A stretch of DNA of 64,000 bases. Source: Scatophagus argus (taxonomy: Eukaryota; Chordata; Actinopteri; Scatophagidae). Under the pieces are notes generated by a model. It made no database searches and was not told where the DNA came from. It was given only the letters and a program-made list of their open reading frames with translations. The position numbers were made by a program, and so were the translations under genes. The stretch lies in the NCBI RefSeq assembly GCF_020382885.2, contig NC_058495.1, positions 6,317,627 through 6,381,626 on the forward strand, in the 5' to 3' direction. Positions 1 through 13,713 of this stretch are shown one piece after another (position 1 is the first letter of the stretch; each line of letters opens with the position of its first letter).

Positions 1-723
1 TTTGATTTTTCTTCTTTTTCTGACTCAGAACCATCACTCTCTTCTGTCTTTCCTGAAATTTGAAACTGAATTTGTTAGATATAGTTCAGTGATCCATAGA
101 AGGATAGAATTACTGGTAGACCTGCCTTTTTTCTTTGTCTTCTTGTCTTTGTCCTTGTCTCCTGTTGTTTGGAACATGGATGATGAGCTGGCTGTTGATT
201 TCTTCTTTGATTTGCTTGACTTTGTCTCCTCTTCACTGTCATCACTGTCTGATTTGGCAGCTGCAGGGAAAAGGTATAAAGACTTTCAGTTAGTATTCAT
301 TTTTCTTAAGAACTCTTTCTAATCATTAATGACAGAATTTCCTGCCTAAGAGTCAACACTGGCATCAAGGTGAATGCTATACTGCAAAGTCAGCTAAGAT
401 GGAAGGCCTCATTTACAATAGCGGAGGGTCAATGGCTAAAAAAAGCGCAAACCAGATTTTTTTGTAGTTGTGATACTTGAAACACTCTTCAAAATGTAAT
501 CACCTTTCTTCTTGCTTTTTGAGTCTTTTTCTCCGCTTATCTGGAACATTGAAGCAGGTTCTTTCTTTTTGTCCTTCTCCTTTGACTTGGACTTTTTTTC
601 TTTTCCATCAGAATCTTTGTCCTCTGAAAATTGAGCAACAAGGAAAATTTTAAAAAATTTTGTCTATATATGAATGTGATACTAAACGGGAGAACCATGT
701 GGGCACACATGCTGAGAAATGCA

Positions 724-762
<39 letters not shown>

Positions 763-3700
763 TACATGTAGAGTATAAAGAGCAGGAAAATATTATACAT
801 TTGTAAGAGCAGAACAAATTTTTGACTATGCAGTCCTGATTTTGTGTGTGCTCAAATTGATTTTTTCCCCTCACTGTTCCTTCCAGCTGTTTTGTCAGAT
901 ACTAAACTCTTGGGAATGGAAGAGGGACTCAGGTTTCACCAGGGCCCACCCATATCTGGCTGCTAGGTTCATGTTTGGGTCATATCTTTTATAGTTAAAG
1001 TAGACCAAGGAAAAATTATGAAGCATTACATTAACAGATGAACAGATGAACAGATATTTGTCCTGTTCTTAGTCAGATTTAACATGCAAGAGATACCAAC
1101 TGCTAAAACTGGGAATACTTAGAAAATATCTGGGCAAAGGAAGCCAAATTCCTGGCTCAGATCTAGTGGCACAAGTCCTCTGTCCTAAAAACCTCAATTA
1201 CATTCAGAATCCTGTCAACACTCACTATTAAACCTTGTTCCACAATGACAAATCAGTCCCAACATGCTTTCATATCTTGACTTGCTGACAGATTACTGCT
1301 CAAAGCTGTTTGTGTTCACTGTATGGTTTGGGCTTTAATGAACTTTAGGGATAGAAAGCATATAGTTAAAAGCTGTAATCATTTCTCACTTCTGTCTAGT
1401 CACTGATAAGAATGGCAGTGACTGGTTATACTAAATGTTAACAAGTGTGCCTAAAGATTTAACACAATTTGCTATGTATGACAGTGACAGCCTGTTAGAA
1501 ATATGCGTGTAAGGAGGACTACAAGGTACAAATAATGGCAGAAAAAAAATCTAATAGAATTATGTTGTCACCTGTTTTTGTGTTTTTATTTATTTTTTAT
1601 TTTTTGGCTACTTGGGGGTAGTGGAAACAAGCTGAAAACACAACACTTAACTCAGCACCATCATAAAACTTGAAGTGGCTGGTTTCTGTTTGCTCATTCA
1701 TTTATGGTCCATTGTGTTAATTAGATAGTACAGACGGTGATCTGCTGTATCACTGTAAACTTGCAAAATCGCAAACTACAGTAATGTAATGAATGATCAT
1801 GATGAATGATGTAATTTACCATTCTACATAAAAGACACAATGAAATACAATAGATAGAAAAACAAAAATGCTGGTATGTACAGTCATATTATTGCACACA
1901 TAGAGTATATACATATTGTAAGGCTTATTGTAGGGATGGCTAGAAAGAAATATTTTAAAAACATGTTAGTTTTAAAAAATTAGCAGTAGCACATCAAAAA
2001 GGCTACTCAATAATTAAATCCATTTCACTTGTTAGCACAAACAGAGCATCTGGCTTTACAGGAGGAGCACCCACCACAAGCACAAGTTAGAGCAGGTATT
2101 CCTGCACTGATGGATGGTTCTGCTGGTGTGAAGGAAGGTTAAGTGAAGCTCAGAGGCAAAAGCACTGGCAATAATTCAACCAAATTATTAGAAAAGAGCA
2201 GGAACACTCTGGGCTGTATCATATATTAATTCAGTAATGAAGTGATATATAGCTCACTCTCTTAATTTTAGCTCAGGTCAAAGGAATGATGAACCACGCA
2301 CATCAAAGGTTGTTCTTCCCCACACAATAAAATGCATGTTTGTCACATTCAAATGTTTTTTTTCTTTTTTGTTTTGTTTGTTTATTTGGCCAAAAGAATA
2401 ATTAATGACATTAGTACTAGCACATTTCTGTTCAGATTCACTGGATGAATATTTCAAACAGAAAGTGAATAAAATTTTTCATGCAAAGAGATTAAATACA
2501 AAGTCAATGCATAGAAGTGAATGACGTAAATATGCAAAATTTGCACAAGTTGAAAATATTCAAATACAACTGGTCTGAGAAGTGGCGCGTAGCAGCTGGA
2601 TTTGGACTTGTAGTTGTTTTAATCACATTTTCCACAGATGATTACTTAAAGGGAAGCTACTCACCTGATTGTTGTGTTGTTTTGCATCTGCTACCAAGTC
2701 AGTGTTTCCACTCACTCACCATTAAATAAAAATCATCTAATCCTCTTAATAACATTAGTCCGATCTGTGTGACCTGACTGTCGTTCAGGTCACGCTGTTA
2801 ATGCCTTTAGAAAATGGTTTCCCTGCTTCTTGTCGTACCTTTAGGTTTAGACTTCTTTTCTTTGGCAGAACTTGCTGATGGAGAGCTGTCCTTCGTTGTC
2901 TTTTTTTTGGTCTTCTTTTTGGGGGTGTCTTCATCATTGTCATCATCGTCATCATCATCATCTGTGCCTGAACCTACAGAGATGGGAAACATATTTGTCA
3001 TCTGGGTTGATTTTTAGGTTTCAGGATTGATTTCCAAAAACAACTGAATGACGAATTCATTTGCATGGAATTTAATTAAAGTTAAAATTTTTTTAAACAA
3101 ATCCACTACTAATGCCACACCTTTCTTCTTTTTTGGAGCACTTTTGGCTTTCTTTTTTGGCTCTTTTTCCTTTTCCTTTTCTGGTTGTTCTTTATCTTTC
3201 TCTGGTTTCTTTTTCTTCACCTTTTTTCCATCTATAACATTGACAAGGAAATAGAGATGGAACCAGTGTGATTAGATGCATGCTAAACATCACAATTATC
3301 TGCTTGTCTGTATAAAATACATAAAATATCATAATTTTTTAAATGTTCCCCACTTTGGATGGCAGGGTTGTCCTCTTCTGACACGTCTTCATTTTTCTTG
3401 GTCTTTGTTTTTTTGGGCTTGGCCTCTTTTCCATTCAGCTTGTCTTCTGTTTTGCCGTTTACCTCCTCTTTCTTCTTTTTGGGTTTCTACAGGTTTTCTT
3501 TGAAGATACCAAGCAGACAAGATGACCAAGATAACAAACTGGACAAAATAAAACTGGGAGATTTAATTATATTTAGGTAAAATGTAATCTTGGAATACAT
3601 ATTAAAAATAGCAGCATTTAAATATCTCCATCAATAACATTAACTCACCATTACAAAGTCAAACCGGAAGCGGTATAAAGAAAGGAAAACAAGGTGAATA

Positions 3701-5295
3701 ATTGTATTGTTACTCCTTGTACAGCTATTAGTATTGTTGTTTAAGTACAAAATAGATACATTTTATGTTGAGTGGTTCACATGTAATTATATAAAGAATG
3801 TCCCGACATCAGGGCAGTAAGCATATTCATTATAACAATGGCAGTTGTAATAAAAAATATGTCTAGCGTTTGGCAAAGCTGTATTTTAAGTTGCTGTTTG
3901 CACTTCTGGCAGGAAGTGAATGAAGCAAGAGAGCATGAGGTAACTACACGTAAGCCTGCATTTTCTAGAACTGAACTATCTATCACTATTTTTTGATAAT
4001 GCAGTTCTGTAACACACAACAAAAACATGTTTTGTAACTGTTTTATATAACTTAGTCAGACCTCCTCCTGAGTACCGAGAAACTTAAAATCTCAAACACA
4101 AACACACTTTACATCACATGCATTAGACAACACAAGGTTGAAGTAGTTTATCAAGACATAAATGAGGAAACCGCTGATGAAAATATAGGGAGAATCAGAA
4201 AATGTTTACTATAATGTACTGATTTTAAAATAAACTTTATGCATAATCTAAATGTAAATCTTCCTAACTCTTTCTAGTATCTTTCATCCTGGGTCGTATA
4301 GACACAAAGTCCAAAGAAAGCTCAAACCCCTGGGGCTTCGTGCTCCCACCAGCATTCATTTCTGTGCTCTTACATGTATTTAAATATGATTTTTGTATAC
4401 CAGAAGTCTCCTATAAAACATATACGTGATAAATAAAAGGTTTTTACTGAATTTTTACCAAAACATTACCATTACAATGTATGATGACTAAACCTTTTTA
4501 GAAATTGACAGGAAAAATGTGTAACAATCTAAGTCACAGGGAAGGAGGTCAGTGTGATTGCAGCCAGCAGAGACAGTAAAGGTAATCCTATTAGATGTCG
4601 ATCCTACATGATGAACATCTATTTGTGTCGACAACTTAGAGTAAAGACAGCAGATCTGCCATTTGTCACATTGTAAGGTTTGGTGTAATGTCAGTTGTTG
4701 TCTTATAGTTATCAAATTTTTACACTCCAGTTTGCAATAGCATATTAGCTGCTATATTTTTCTATTACAAAAAAATATATGGAAAAGGCTAGTTTAAACA
4801 CTGTTGCAGTTGCATTTGGGACGGCACTGTAAGTGGTTTGGGTGAATGGATTACTGACTGCCTTCAATCCCTCATGCTTGTGTTTGCAGATGTATTGCAG
4901 CTCTATAGTTAAAATCAGACATCATCAGTCTAGATGCAAATTAATGACAGATCAATAGGCAGTCCATAATGTAGCTGTCTATATAGATGCTTTCCAGTTT
5001 TGAAATATTATCTCTTTTGATAACCTTCCTCTGATGCAAGTATTCTACATCACAAACAAGGCAAAAAAAAAGAAAGTTTGAAGATGCAATAACGAAGTCA
5101 GCCCAGCTTTAGCTATTGTTTTTTTGATAAAAGAAAAACTGTTATTAAAGTAACCTATGTTATCTCTTATGTCTTCCAAGTATCACTACATGTCAACACT
5201 GGGCAGCTGAATCAACACAGAGAAGCAATCTTATTTGAAAGTCAATAAGGAAACAAAAATCCACAGCCCCACCCTTTTACCTTCTCTGCAGACAT
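1..5295 (-). CDS. tulp1: TULP1-like tubby protein, N-terminal part (7 exons, runs off the left edge)
   Basis: Seven coding exons were assembled by eye, from 5' to 3': 5295-5281 (encoding MSAEK), 3486-3354, 3231-3121, 2973-2839, 623-504, 260-126 and 52-1. Reading phases agree at every junction (0, then 1 throughout), giving 233 codons in the window without a stop. The product is almost entirely Lys/Glu/Asp/Ser: KKKK blocks, an acidic DDDDDDD run in the fourth exon, and two copies of an SMFQ..G.KD motif in the fifth and sixth exons. Human TULP1, as I recall it, has a similar charged N-terminal half with acidic runs and an AAMFLVGEG motif before KKKG. The C-terminal tubby domain would lie left of base 1, so the identification rests on composition and this motif only. 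TULP1 acts in photoreceptors, in protein trafficking to the outer segment. The exon structure is firm; the name is tentative. Other lysine-rich families remain possible. Confidence 0.55.
727..757. repeat. Poly(T) tract
   Basis: About 31 consecutive T in the intron between the sixth and fifth exons of the lysine-rich gene's left half. It could be a retroelement A-tail seen on the minus strand, but no element body is recognisable beside it. Confidence 0.9.
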
Positions 5296-8200
5296 GGCGT
5301 GGCCTCCGACTTAAGCTCTACTGCTACTTCTTTTTTAAAGGTTAGAAAATAAAAAAGCAGGCTTCTCAGTGGAGATAATGAAAGAGTGAGAAAGCCCTGT
5401 ACTCACTGTGTCTCCATCAGCAGAAAGTTGTTAATAGGATTTATGTGTAAAGCCATCTGCTCTGTAGGAACACGTCAATGGGAGAAACCAAAAAAGGCAT
5501 GGGAGGAGGGAGAACACTTTATTTGTCACACGTTTTAACTCCCCAGACACCCAAAACTCTGTTTTTGAATCAAGAACACTTGTTACAACTTCAACTTCCT
5601 TTTGTTTCCTTCTATTGTTCTATTGTTTCTACTACTGTACTGTAGGTAAGACTGCCACTCATGTAGCATCTTTGTTCAGTGCTTTCGGTTTCAACAGGTG
5701 GAATGGGAATCTATACATGTGTCTATTTTAAATTTAAATTAAAGAGTCACCTGAACTTGCAAATGTGGGGTTGAAGCAATATCCTCATCCTCTTGAATAC
5801 TGCAGCAGAACAAAAGTTAAATGTATGTTATTAGTTAAAAGTAATAATATTAGTAACACATCATCTATTACAACTGTGTCATATTGTGTCATGTTCTTAA
5901 TACTTAAGAAAGACTTCTGTTTATTTTGTAGATAATCCCAGTCGCTTTTATAATTATGTTCTTGATTAATCTAGTCATTGTCTTGTGTATAAAATGTAGT
6001 GAAAAAAAAGGCCAGTACAATTTCCAAAAGCCCAAACTGGCATATTGGCATATTTTATCAAATTCCAAAACCCAAAAATATTTACCATAAAAAAATAAAA
6101 TAAAATAAAGAGACCAGCAAATGCTTACATTTGAGAATCTGGAACTGCTGATCTATCTGTGCATTCAACAATCCATCCTTGGATCAATGTAAATAGTTAA
6201 GCATAGCATCCATATTTTGGCAGTCAGCAGTCAAGAAGGTGTAATTACACACTTTCCATAGCCAAGTGAGCTCTGTGTTCTTACATTAACAGGTCTGACA
6301 GGGTATGGCAATTGGGCCTAAATGAGCCTGTCCGACAGCAACGATTATAGCTTTCCCTCAATACTTATTGGTTTAGCATCACTTGGCTGGTACCATAGGG
6401 AAGTAGGTATGTTAAAGTAGTAAAAAAACATTCAGGTCTCAGGCAGGACTAAGAGAGGCTGTGAGGAGGCTGTCTAATACCAAAATGGCCTCAAATGAAA
6501 TACATACACACATATTTGCTAAGCTCTGTATAGTTTTGCAGTAATGCAGACATACCTGTCCTGTGTCCAGGCCTCTTTCACAATGTGATTGTGGAGGGGC
6601 ATGGCTAATGTGAAAAAAAGGTTACATCCAGATTTTGGTCTTATTAAGAAAAAAATTCAAGTTGGAGTTTACTGAGAGAAGGATATCCAGTGCAAATCAC
6701 TACATTTAAACCTGTATGCAAGGTATAACATTAGGACCATAAAATACATAAACACAATCCCTCACTAAGTATGTAGAGGCGCACAGTGTCACTGTCTCTA
6801 TCCAGCTTGTGAATGTCCAAAAGGCTCCATATACATCCTGTAACCCACACAGGGGTCACATGACCTGACCTCTAAGAGGATTTTTAACAAAGCAACAGTT
6901 CCCCCCAGTGACTATCACACAACTATAGCACCCGACCCTTCAAATGGGATTACTCTAATCAGCTACTCACCACCTGTGAGCATTTCCTGGACTTTCATAG
7001 AAAAGCTTTGGAGCATCCTAAGTAAAAGAAATATGTGCATAAATTTATTGAGATCACTTTGACAGTGACAGGTAAAAATGCATTTCATAACAAGATCTCA
7101 GTTTGCTCCAGTTCAGCAGCTTGATGGTATCTGTGTGAAACAAGTGTGAAGCTAAAAAGTATAGCATTTGAACTTCCCCACAGAGATTTACCAAAGAAAT
7201 GTCAGCACTTCCTCAGTTGACCACCAGATGCTGCTGCGCCCCAAGAGACAAAAAATACAAAACCAAGAAGCAGCTGTGAAGCACCAGGGGGCACATGGAG
7301 GTACTGTAACTGTGCTCATGCTTTCATACTTTTAGAGGTGACTGACCAAACGTCAGAGGGACTATCTAAAAAAGTGAAAAAGAAAAAAAAAAAATAGAGG
7401 TAATAAAGGTGGTTTGCAAGAACCTCAAATGATATCCCAGTTCTGTCTGATTGAAGTCTCAGAGCTCACAAGAAGAGTCGGGAGAAAACTAGTAACAGCC
7501 GAAGTGAACAATAACACGTGATAGGAAATAAAGGACAAGTAATGTGTATTATGAGGCCAAATTCTTTGTCTCCCGTATCACTGTGCTGCTCACGCTGTCC
7601 AGTGTGCGGACTGTTGAAAAGGGTCTAAACTAATGGCTTTGCTGGCATTTCTGCAAACTCTTGACAGTAACATGGCAGTTGGCAGGCAGCCTAAGGAAGG
7701 CCAGCGACCTCAAGGGAGCAGTGGAGAAGCCATCAACATCTTAAAGAGACAGAAACTCCAGCGAGTTTCTCACCGTATACTATGTTTCCCCTCCATTTTC
7801 GTGTCATTATGTTTTATTACTGCGAGCAAGATGGTAAACATTGCTGAAGGAATTAGAAGCAGCAGGCCGTAAACCCAGTTCTTACTATACATACTTACTG
7901 TAACAACAAGTCTGACAGAAATGAAAACATGTGAATCAAAGTTATAGTGAAACAGGGACCGTTCAAAGCAATTGTGCAAACACTAAACCAGGAAGAATTA
8001 TGTTAAATACATACAGGTATCACTTCCATAGGCGGTGACCTGTGTTAGAGGAGGGAGTATGATGTTGATATTTTAGTTCACTACTGAGTTAAGTGCTGAA
8101 ACAGCACGTTGCTGAGGACGTGAACCCGGTGGCACTGTAAAGCTGGGTGAATCATCAACTCCGAGAGGGCCCATATCTCAGGAAGGACAAACAATGAAGA

Positions 8201-8962
8201 CGAAACAGGAAAACTGGGGGTAAATGAATCTATCCCCGAAGGAAAGATTGTTCGAGGAAGGTGGAGGTCTAGAAAAGAAGACAATGGCAGGAGGTCTTGT
8301 CCATTCATTATAGGTGGAAAGATGCTATTCAGGAGCAAAAATAGTCTCTTGGGTTGTAAACAAAATGAAACACACAATCTCACACTGTTGATTCAACAAG
8401 GTCACATCCTGAAAAATGGACAGACAAGTTTACTGTTCTCAGGTTAATATTACTGGTGATGAAAAAGTATTCATTTTGGCCTGAGGGTGGTTCCAGAGGA
8501 AAATGTGGTTGTCAAATCAAAAATGGATGGTCTTATAGTTTTTGATATTTAAAAAAAAATGCTAATTTGCTCACTAACATTATCTGGTTTGAATACCAAT
8601 GTTAGTGTTTTAGCATTTTCTTTTGTTCATGCTCTGCTTTGCTTTACAAAATTCTCCATTTCTTAGTTTAAGTCTGTGCAAAAGTAACCACTTTGACATG
8701 AAATAAATCCACAGAAGCCAGATGAAAATGAAAATTCAGACTGATTTCAGAGTTACAAAATCAGTCATTACCTCTGGACTCGATCGACCTGTGAGCTACT
8801 GAGGTATGAGCATGTAATATATAAAAATCATGTATGTAGTTGATATTTTACTTAAGTGTATCACAATATTTATTCATTCGCATTGTTTTTTCCTGTATGG
8901 TTCTTCCTATGTGACTCCTGTGGACCAACACTGACATCATCACATCACACTGACATCACTAA
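5296..8962. other. Intergenic sequence right of the TULP1-like start
   Basis: No supported gene. The first bases to the right are the 5' UTR and promoter side of the TULP1-like gene. The ORFs here are short, lack any recognisable family feature and are not flanked by coherent splice sites. Confidence 0.6.
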
Positions 8963-9327
8963 CATCCATCCATCCATCCATTTTCTATACCGCTTATCCG
9001 TCAGGGTCGCGGGGGAGCTGGAGCCTATCCCAGCTGACTACGGGCGAGAGGCGGGGTACACCCTGGACTGGTCGCCAGTCAATCGCAGGGCCAACACACA
9101 AAGGCAGACAACCACACACTCTCACACTCACACCTGATGGGGCAATGTAGAGTAGCCAATTAACCTAATGTGCATGTTTTTGGTACTGTGGGAGGAAGCC
9201 AGAGAACCCGGGGAAAACCCACGCAGGCACAGGGAGAACATGCAAACTCCACATAGAAGGGCCCAGACCAGGATTCGAACCTGGAACCCTCTTGCTATGA
9301 GGCGACAGTGCTAACCACTGCATGGCA
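8963..9327 (-). mobile_element. tRNA-derived SINE, minus orientation
   Basis: The right end, read on the minus strand, is a tRNA-like head. It has an A-box-like CAGTGGTTAGCAC (9308-9320) and a B box GGTTCGAATCC (9271-9281). The body carries the segments ACATGCAAACTCCA and GAGGCGGGGTACACC. The left end is the tail, seen as repeated CATC units. A second copy of the same family lies at 63602-63956 in the opposite orientation. The family is common in fish genomes; I do not assign a family name. The promoter boxes identify it as RNA polymerase III-type. Confidence 0.85.
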
Positions 9328-10598
9328 AATTTTTTAAATTTTTTTTTTTTTAAAAAAAGGAATTCTCCGCTACTGTTTCAAGGATGAGATTTGTATTCCT
9401 TTTGACATGAAAGTATGTTTGTTTTGCACTACACAGGTGGTCTTCGCCAGACCACCAGGGCTGACTTGGTGAGAGAAAAGAGATAACGCTGAAACACAAG
9501 TTCTCCGTGCTGTGCTCCAGCAGCAGTGCGCCACATCTAATAAGGAGGAAAGAGAACGCTCTTTTACTCTCTCTCTCTTCTTTGTTAATAAAACTAAGAG
9601 AGAGTATCTTCCCAGCAAGATACAAGGGAACAAAACACATGTAGTGTATTATGTGCCCTTATTGACTCATAACTTGGGTCACACCACACATATGCCCTCT
9701 TACACACACGCAGAGTGGTAGAAGAGGGACCAATGAGCTGTAGAAGAGTATACTGAGTATTTTAATGATTTACGGACTGTGTACAGTATTACTGCAAATT
9801 CCAATGACGACTGTGTTTTCGGAACCTCTGAGAAGAAACAGTGGTTTCTCATAATTTTTACAGTTTACGGTAGATGATGCAATGTTTACACCTTCTCTAC
9901 TGCATAGATAACTGTGTGAAGGTTTGCTGTGTTTACTGTACTGTGTTGTGTAGTACAGTAACAGCAATTTAAAACTTTGCACAGCTTTTAGGGACAGAGA
10001 AGAACAGCCGCCTCACTCTCATTTCTAAACGTTTACATCATTTTTGGCATTTTTAATATGATTTCAGGTTTTTAGTGCATGTGGCAAAATGCCTCAGAGA
10101 ACTCCCCCATTTAACATGTGCACAGAGAGGCTTTACAATAAAACAAGCACATTATAAGAAGCAGAGTTTTACCTAAACCTGCTTTTGCGCACTTTGTATC
10201 ATTGGGTGAATTATTTAATTTCTAATTTTAGTCAGAGTAAATATTACAGGTCTAAAACCCCGCAAAGGAGCAATGTGGAAGGTTTGATGAGAATCCCTTA
10301 GCAGAAATAAAGAAACAGCAGCCAGAACCTTGTATGAACTGTAACACAAGCAGTGCTGAGCCCCGTGAGAGCCTGACACACATCTGAAATGGAGGACAAA
10401 GTATGCAGGAAATAGTGGTGTAGCTTGCATTTCCTATTCTCTGGGTGTCTGTGATACAGACCAGCCTCTTCAGAGTCATCCAGACTACCATGGTTCCCTT
10501 AACAGATGAACAGATGCCTTAATGACTGAGCTTGCCTGAGCTGGCATTACACTGAGAGCAGAGAGTAAAAGTCCTGAGAGCGGTCACTGCCCTGAATC

Positions 10599-10600
<2 letters not shown>

Positions 10601-10646
<46 letters not shown>
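10601..10646. repeat. (AG)n microsatellite
   Basis: Uninterrupted AG dinucleotide repeat, 23 units. It also creates the spurious leucine/serine ORFs read on the other strand. Confidence 0.97.
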
Positions 10647-10649
<3 letters not shown>

Positions 10650-11695
10650 TGGCGGGAATGAGTGCAAAGAGCCAGCACTCCCCTTGGAGACTTGTCCCCT
10701 CAGTTTTTCTGAAACAGGCAGTGCTCTTTTGAAACAGCGCCAGTGGAGGCTGGCCCAAGCCCTCGTAGCAAAAACTTTTACAAGCTCGGTGTTTGTGAGC
10801 AGGAAGAGAAAGGCAGAGTTAAGATTTGCAAAGGGAGTTTGCAGCTTCTGTCCTCTTCCTCGACCTGCCTCAGCACAATGATTCATGCTTCTTTTATTGT
10901 TCATTTAAACTACGAATTCTTCAAGCATACGAACAGACATGACCTGGAAATACTGCAAGAGGAGAGAAGGGATTTAAAGTATAAGTATGGAAATAATGGC
11001 TTCAAAAAATGAAGAGCTGTGACGTCACAAAGGAAGCTGTCTTGGATATTGCCTGAGGAAAGATACTGATGCGTGTCTGTGGTACAGCGTGGCGTGGACA
11101 CGTTTGAAAATGAAAGCGCTGTGCCCTATTCAGGACTCACACATTGGATTATTTTAGTGTTTTTCATTTCTTGGTGATGGTCCACGGGAAACATTATCTT
11201 TGGATTCACTTGTTCCTAGAGACTGACCCCTCCCTTGCCCTTATTTTTGCTTCAGAGCTCCATGACACATTTTGTTACTTGTGGCTGTGTTGTGGTAAAC
11301 ATCCCAGACCACTTGTTTGGTTTGTGATGTTGACAGTAAACCATGGTTTCCATTCACTTGTACAATCAAATTAAATCGTCAGTAGTTGCCGTACTGTACT
11401 ATCATCTCTGCAGCAAATCCTAATAAAAACACAGGCAGGTGCAGAACAACTAAAGACGTGCAGGGTGACTACCGAAAATGGGAACTGTGAGGCATGTACC
11501 TGGGAATGCTGCCAACTGCTGACAAAAGGCTTTACTGCACGGGTTTGAGAGAAGCCTTTAACTCATTTGCTGTGAAATACTTCAGGAATATCTGGCACTG
11601 AATTGTTTGGCCAACTTTATATTAATATGTCAAACCTTATGGCTTCGCTACAGGACGTCATGTAAGTACTCACTTCTGATTCCTTTACCCGAGCT

Positions 11696-11700
<5 letters not shown>

Positions 11701-11726
<26 letters not shown>
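11701..11726. repeat. (CT)n microsatellite
   Basis: Thirteen CT units without interruption. Confidence 0.95.
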
Positions 11727-11731
<5 letters not shown>

Positions 11732-13675
11732 TTTCCTTACTGCCAGCACCTAATGTTACACTCAGGTAAAACATCTTTTTAGTGACATATAATCTACAGT
11801 TCATGTGCCTGTTTCCCATTGTGAGGCGAGTCGGTTCTTTCCCTCAAATAAAAACGCAGTTTTATGCATACTGCAGGTGGATCATATCTAGTAGAAGCAT
11901 GGAAGCACAATTTTTTGACTTTATGATTTCTTTTCCTGCCTCCCTTTCTTCCTACTGTCTCTCCCTCTTGGCAGTGGGGCAAAAGTGGGCAGGGAGAGAG
12001 GAGGGCATGGCCCAGAAACTGCTCTCAAGTCCCAGCCCCTGTTCAAGTGGGGTTGCTTGCTGGTACACTACTCAGCCTTTCCCTTGTCTCGCAGCCGAAA
12101 GAGAGGGATGTGGAAATTCATTCTTGTCTTATTTCTTACCCACCTTTTTTTCCCCTGCCACCATGGCCTAACTCTCTGCGGGTGAACACTAGCCTGACCT
12201 GTGCATAAAACTCACCTCCAGGTATTTCTCATTTTTGATTCTGCCTTTGTTTAGGCCTCAGTATTCCTTTTTTTGTACTGAAGTCTCCCTTTGTTAATTT
12301 CTGTTGCCCTTTTACACTTCTTTTATTGTTACCTTCCACATTGTACACGTGTCTGCTTTGCTTGCACTGAACACAAGGTCTAAATCTCCACCATTTATGT
12401 TTGAGTGAGACACATCGGGACCTTGTTTTAAATAATGTCGTTTCGTGGATTAAATGCATTATGGAATAACAACCAAAGCATTTACATAGTCAAATTAATG
12501 AGCAGTTTGTGTAAAAAGCATGTTTCGACAAAACACATGGCCTGAAGAAAAAGATATTTTAGCGGCTGTGTTCTGTAAGTAAAAAGCAGCATTTAATTAT
12601 AATTTACAGATAGTGGGAGCCTAAAGACATTACAACGCCACTGGCTTGAACAAACAAATTTTGCCCCATCAAAAGTAATTAATACCTCAAAGTTTCAAAC
12701 AGGAAATGCCGAGAGACAAGAGGCATTTAGCCCATTTTATTAAACATTCTGGTTTCTGTGCTGCACTATTACTATGTAGGTACGAGAAACCAGAGGCAAC
12801 ATAAAATTTCTTTCAGCTGTACTGTGGCTACTGCTCACCATGTATTTTGCCACAAAATGAAAAAGCATCCCACGGGTGGAATAAGCATTCTGAAAAAAAT
12901 CCGTAGCACTGCATACAGGCATATCGTCTACTTTTCCTAAATGTTCTTGAATGCCGCTGTTTGATAGACCTGTTCAAAAAAACCAGTATGAACCAGATCC
13001 CTCTGTTGGAGGCATGGTTCTATACATGAAGGGGCTTGCGTTGTAAGATTGCAGGGTCTCGCTTTCAGATCAAGCCTCTTCATTTTATTTGTTTTTTTTT
13101 AACCACAAGAGCCATGAAAGCTATAAAACTACTGCTTTTACTTTTTTATATATTACTCTCTTATATGAACCAGACTTGCTGCGAGCTGACTGTGTAAACA
13201 TTTTGGCACATGGTACTTGGTGTGCAGTTACGTGTGGTTTTGTTTGCATACAGTAGAGTCAGCTTTTGGGTTTGTGTTTGAGTGTATGATAACAGCAGAT
13301 TATGGCATACTGTACTGTAAAGATAGGCTGAATGAAAGCGAAAAGGTGGAGGGTGTAAGGAGACCGGGCAGATAGCGAGCATATGAACTTATTTCCTCTT
13401 CCCCCACACTTATCCTCAGATGAACTTGCTCTGCAGCTTGATGACATGTTGTTTGGAAAGCCATATCCTCCACTATTTGCGTTTCGCTCCTCCCCATGGT
13501 TTGAGTGAGTGTGTGGTTACCAGGATCAAAGTCTCTTTTTTGATTGTTGCTTTCATCAGGTCGCACTGCATACACACATTCAGCTCTTCCTGTTTGTTAG
13601 CAAAACTGATTCATGGGCTATAAACAGCATTTGATCTGACTCATTTGACTATGACCTTTTACGTAAACTATAGAT

Positions 13676-13713
13676 TAGAACAGTTGTAAGCGGTACCACT
13701 CACAACTGTTCTA
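13676..13713. repeat. Near-perfect 38-bp palindrome
   Basis: Arms TAGAACAGTTGT (13676-13687) and ACAACTGTTCTA (13702-13713) are exact inverted repeats. The 14-base centre AAGCGGTACCACTC is itself palindromic except at two pairs (88/101 and 91/98 of the 13600 block). There is therefore no real loop, so this is a cruciform-type palindrome rather than a microRNA-like hairpin. Confidence 0.9.

Noticed and set aside
1-5295. Triadin as identity of the lysine-rich gene
   Set aside because: Triadin has a transmembrane segment near the N-terminus, and the SMFQ motif is not known to me there. TULP1 fits better.
8856-9137. 93-codon ORF
   Set aside because: Lies largely inside the SINE at 8963-9327.
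9271-9320. Possible tRNA gene from A and B box sequences
   Set aside because: The boxes belong to the SINE head; the cloverleaf is not intact. The same applies at 37303-37363 and 63602-63680.
11782-12171. 129-codon plus-strand ORF
   Set aside because: No domain, low-complexity composition, overlapping ORFs on other frames and strands, no splice context. Chance ORF.
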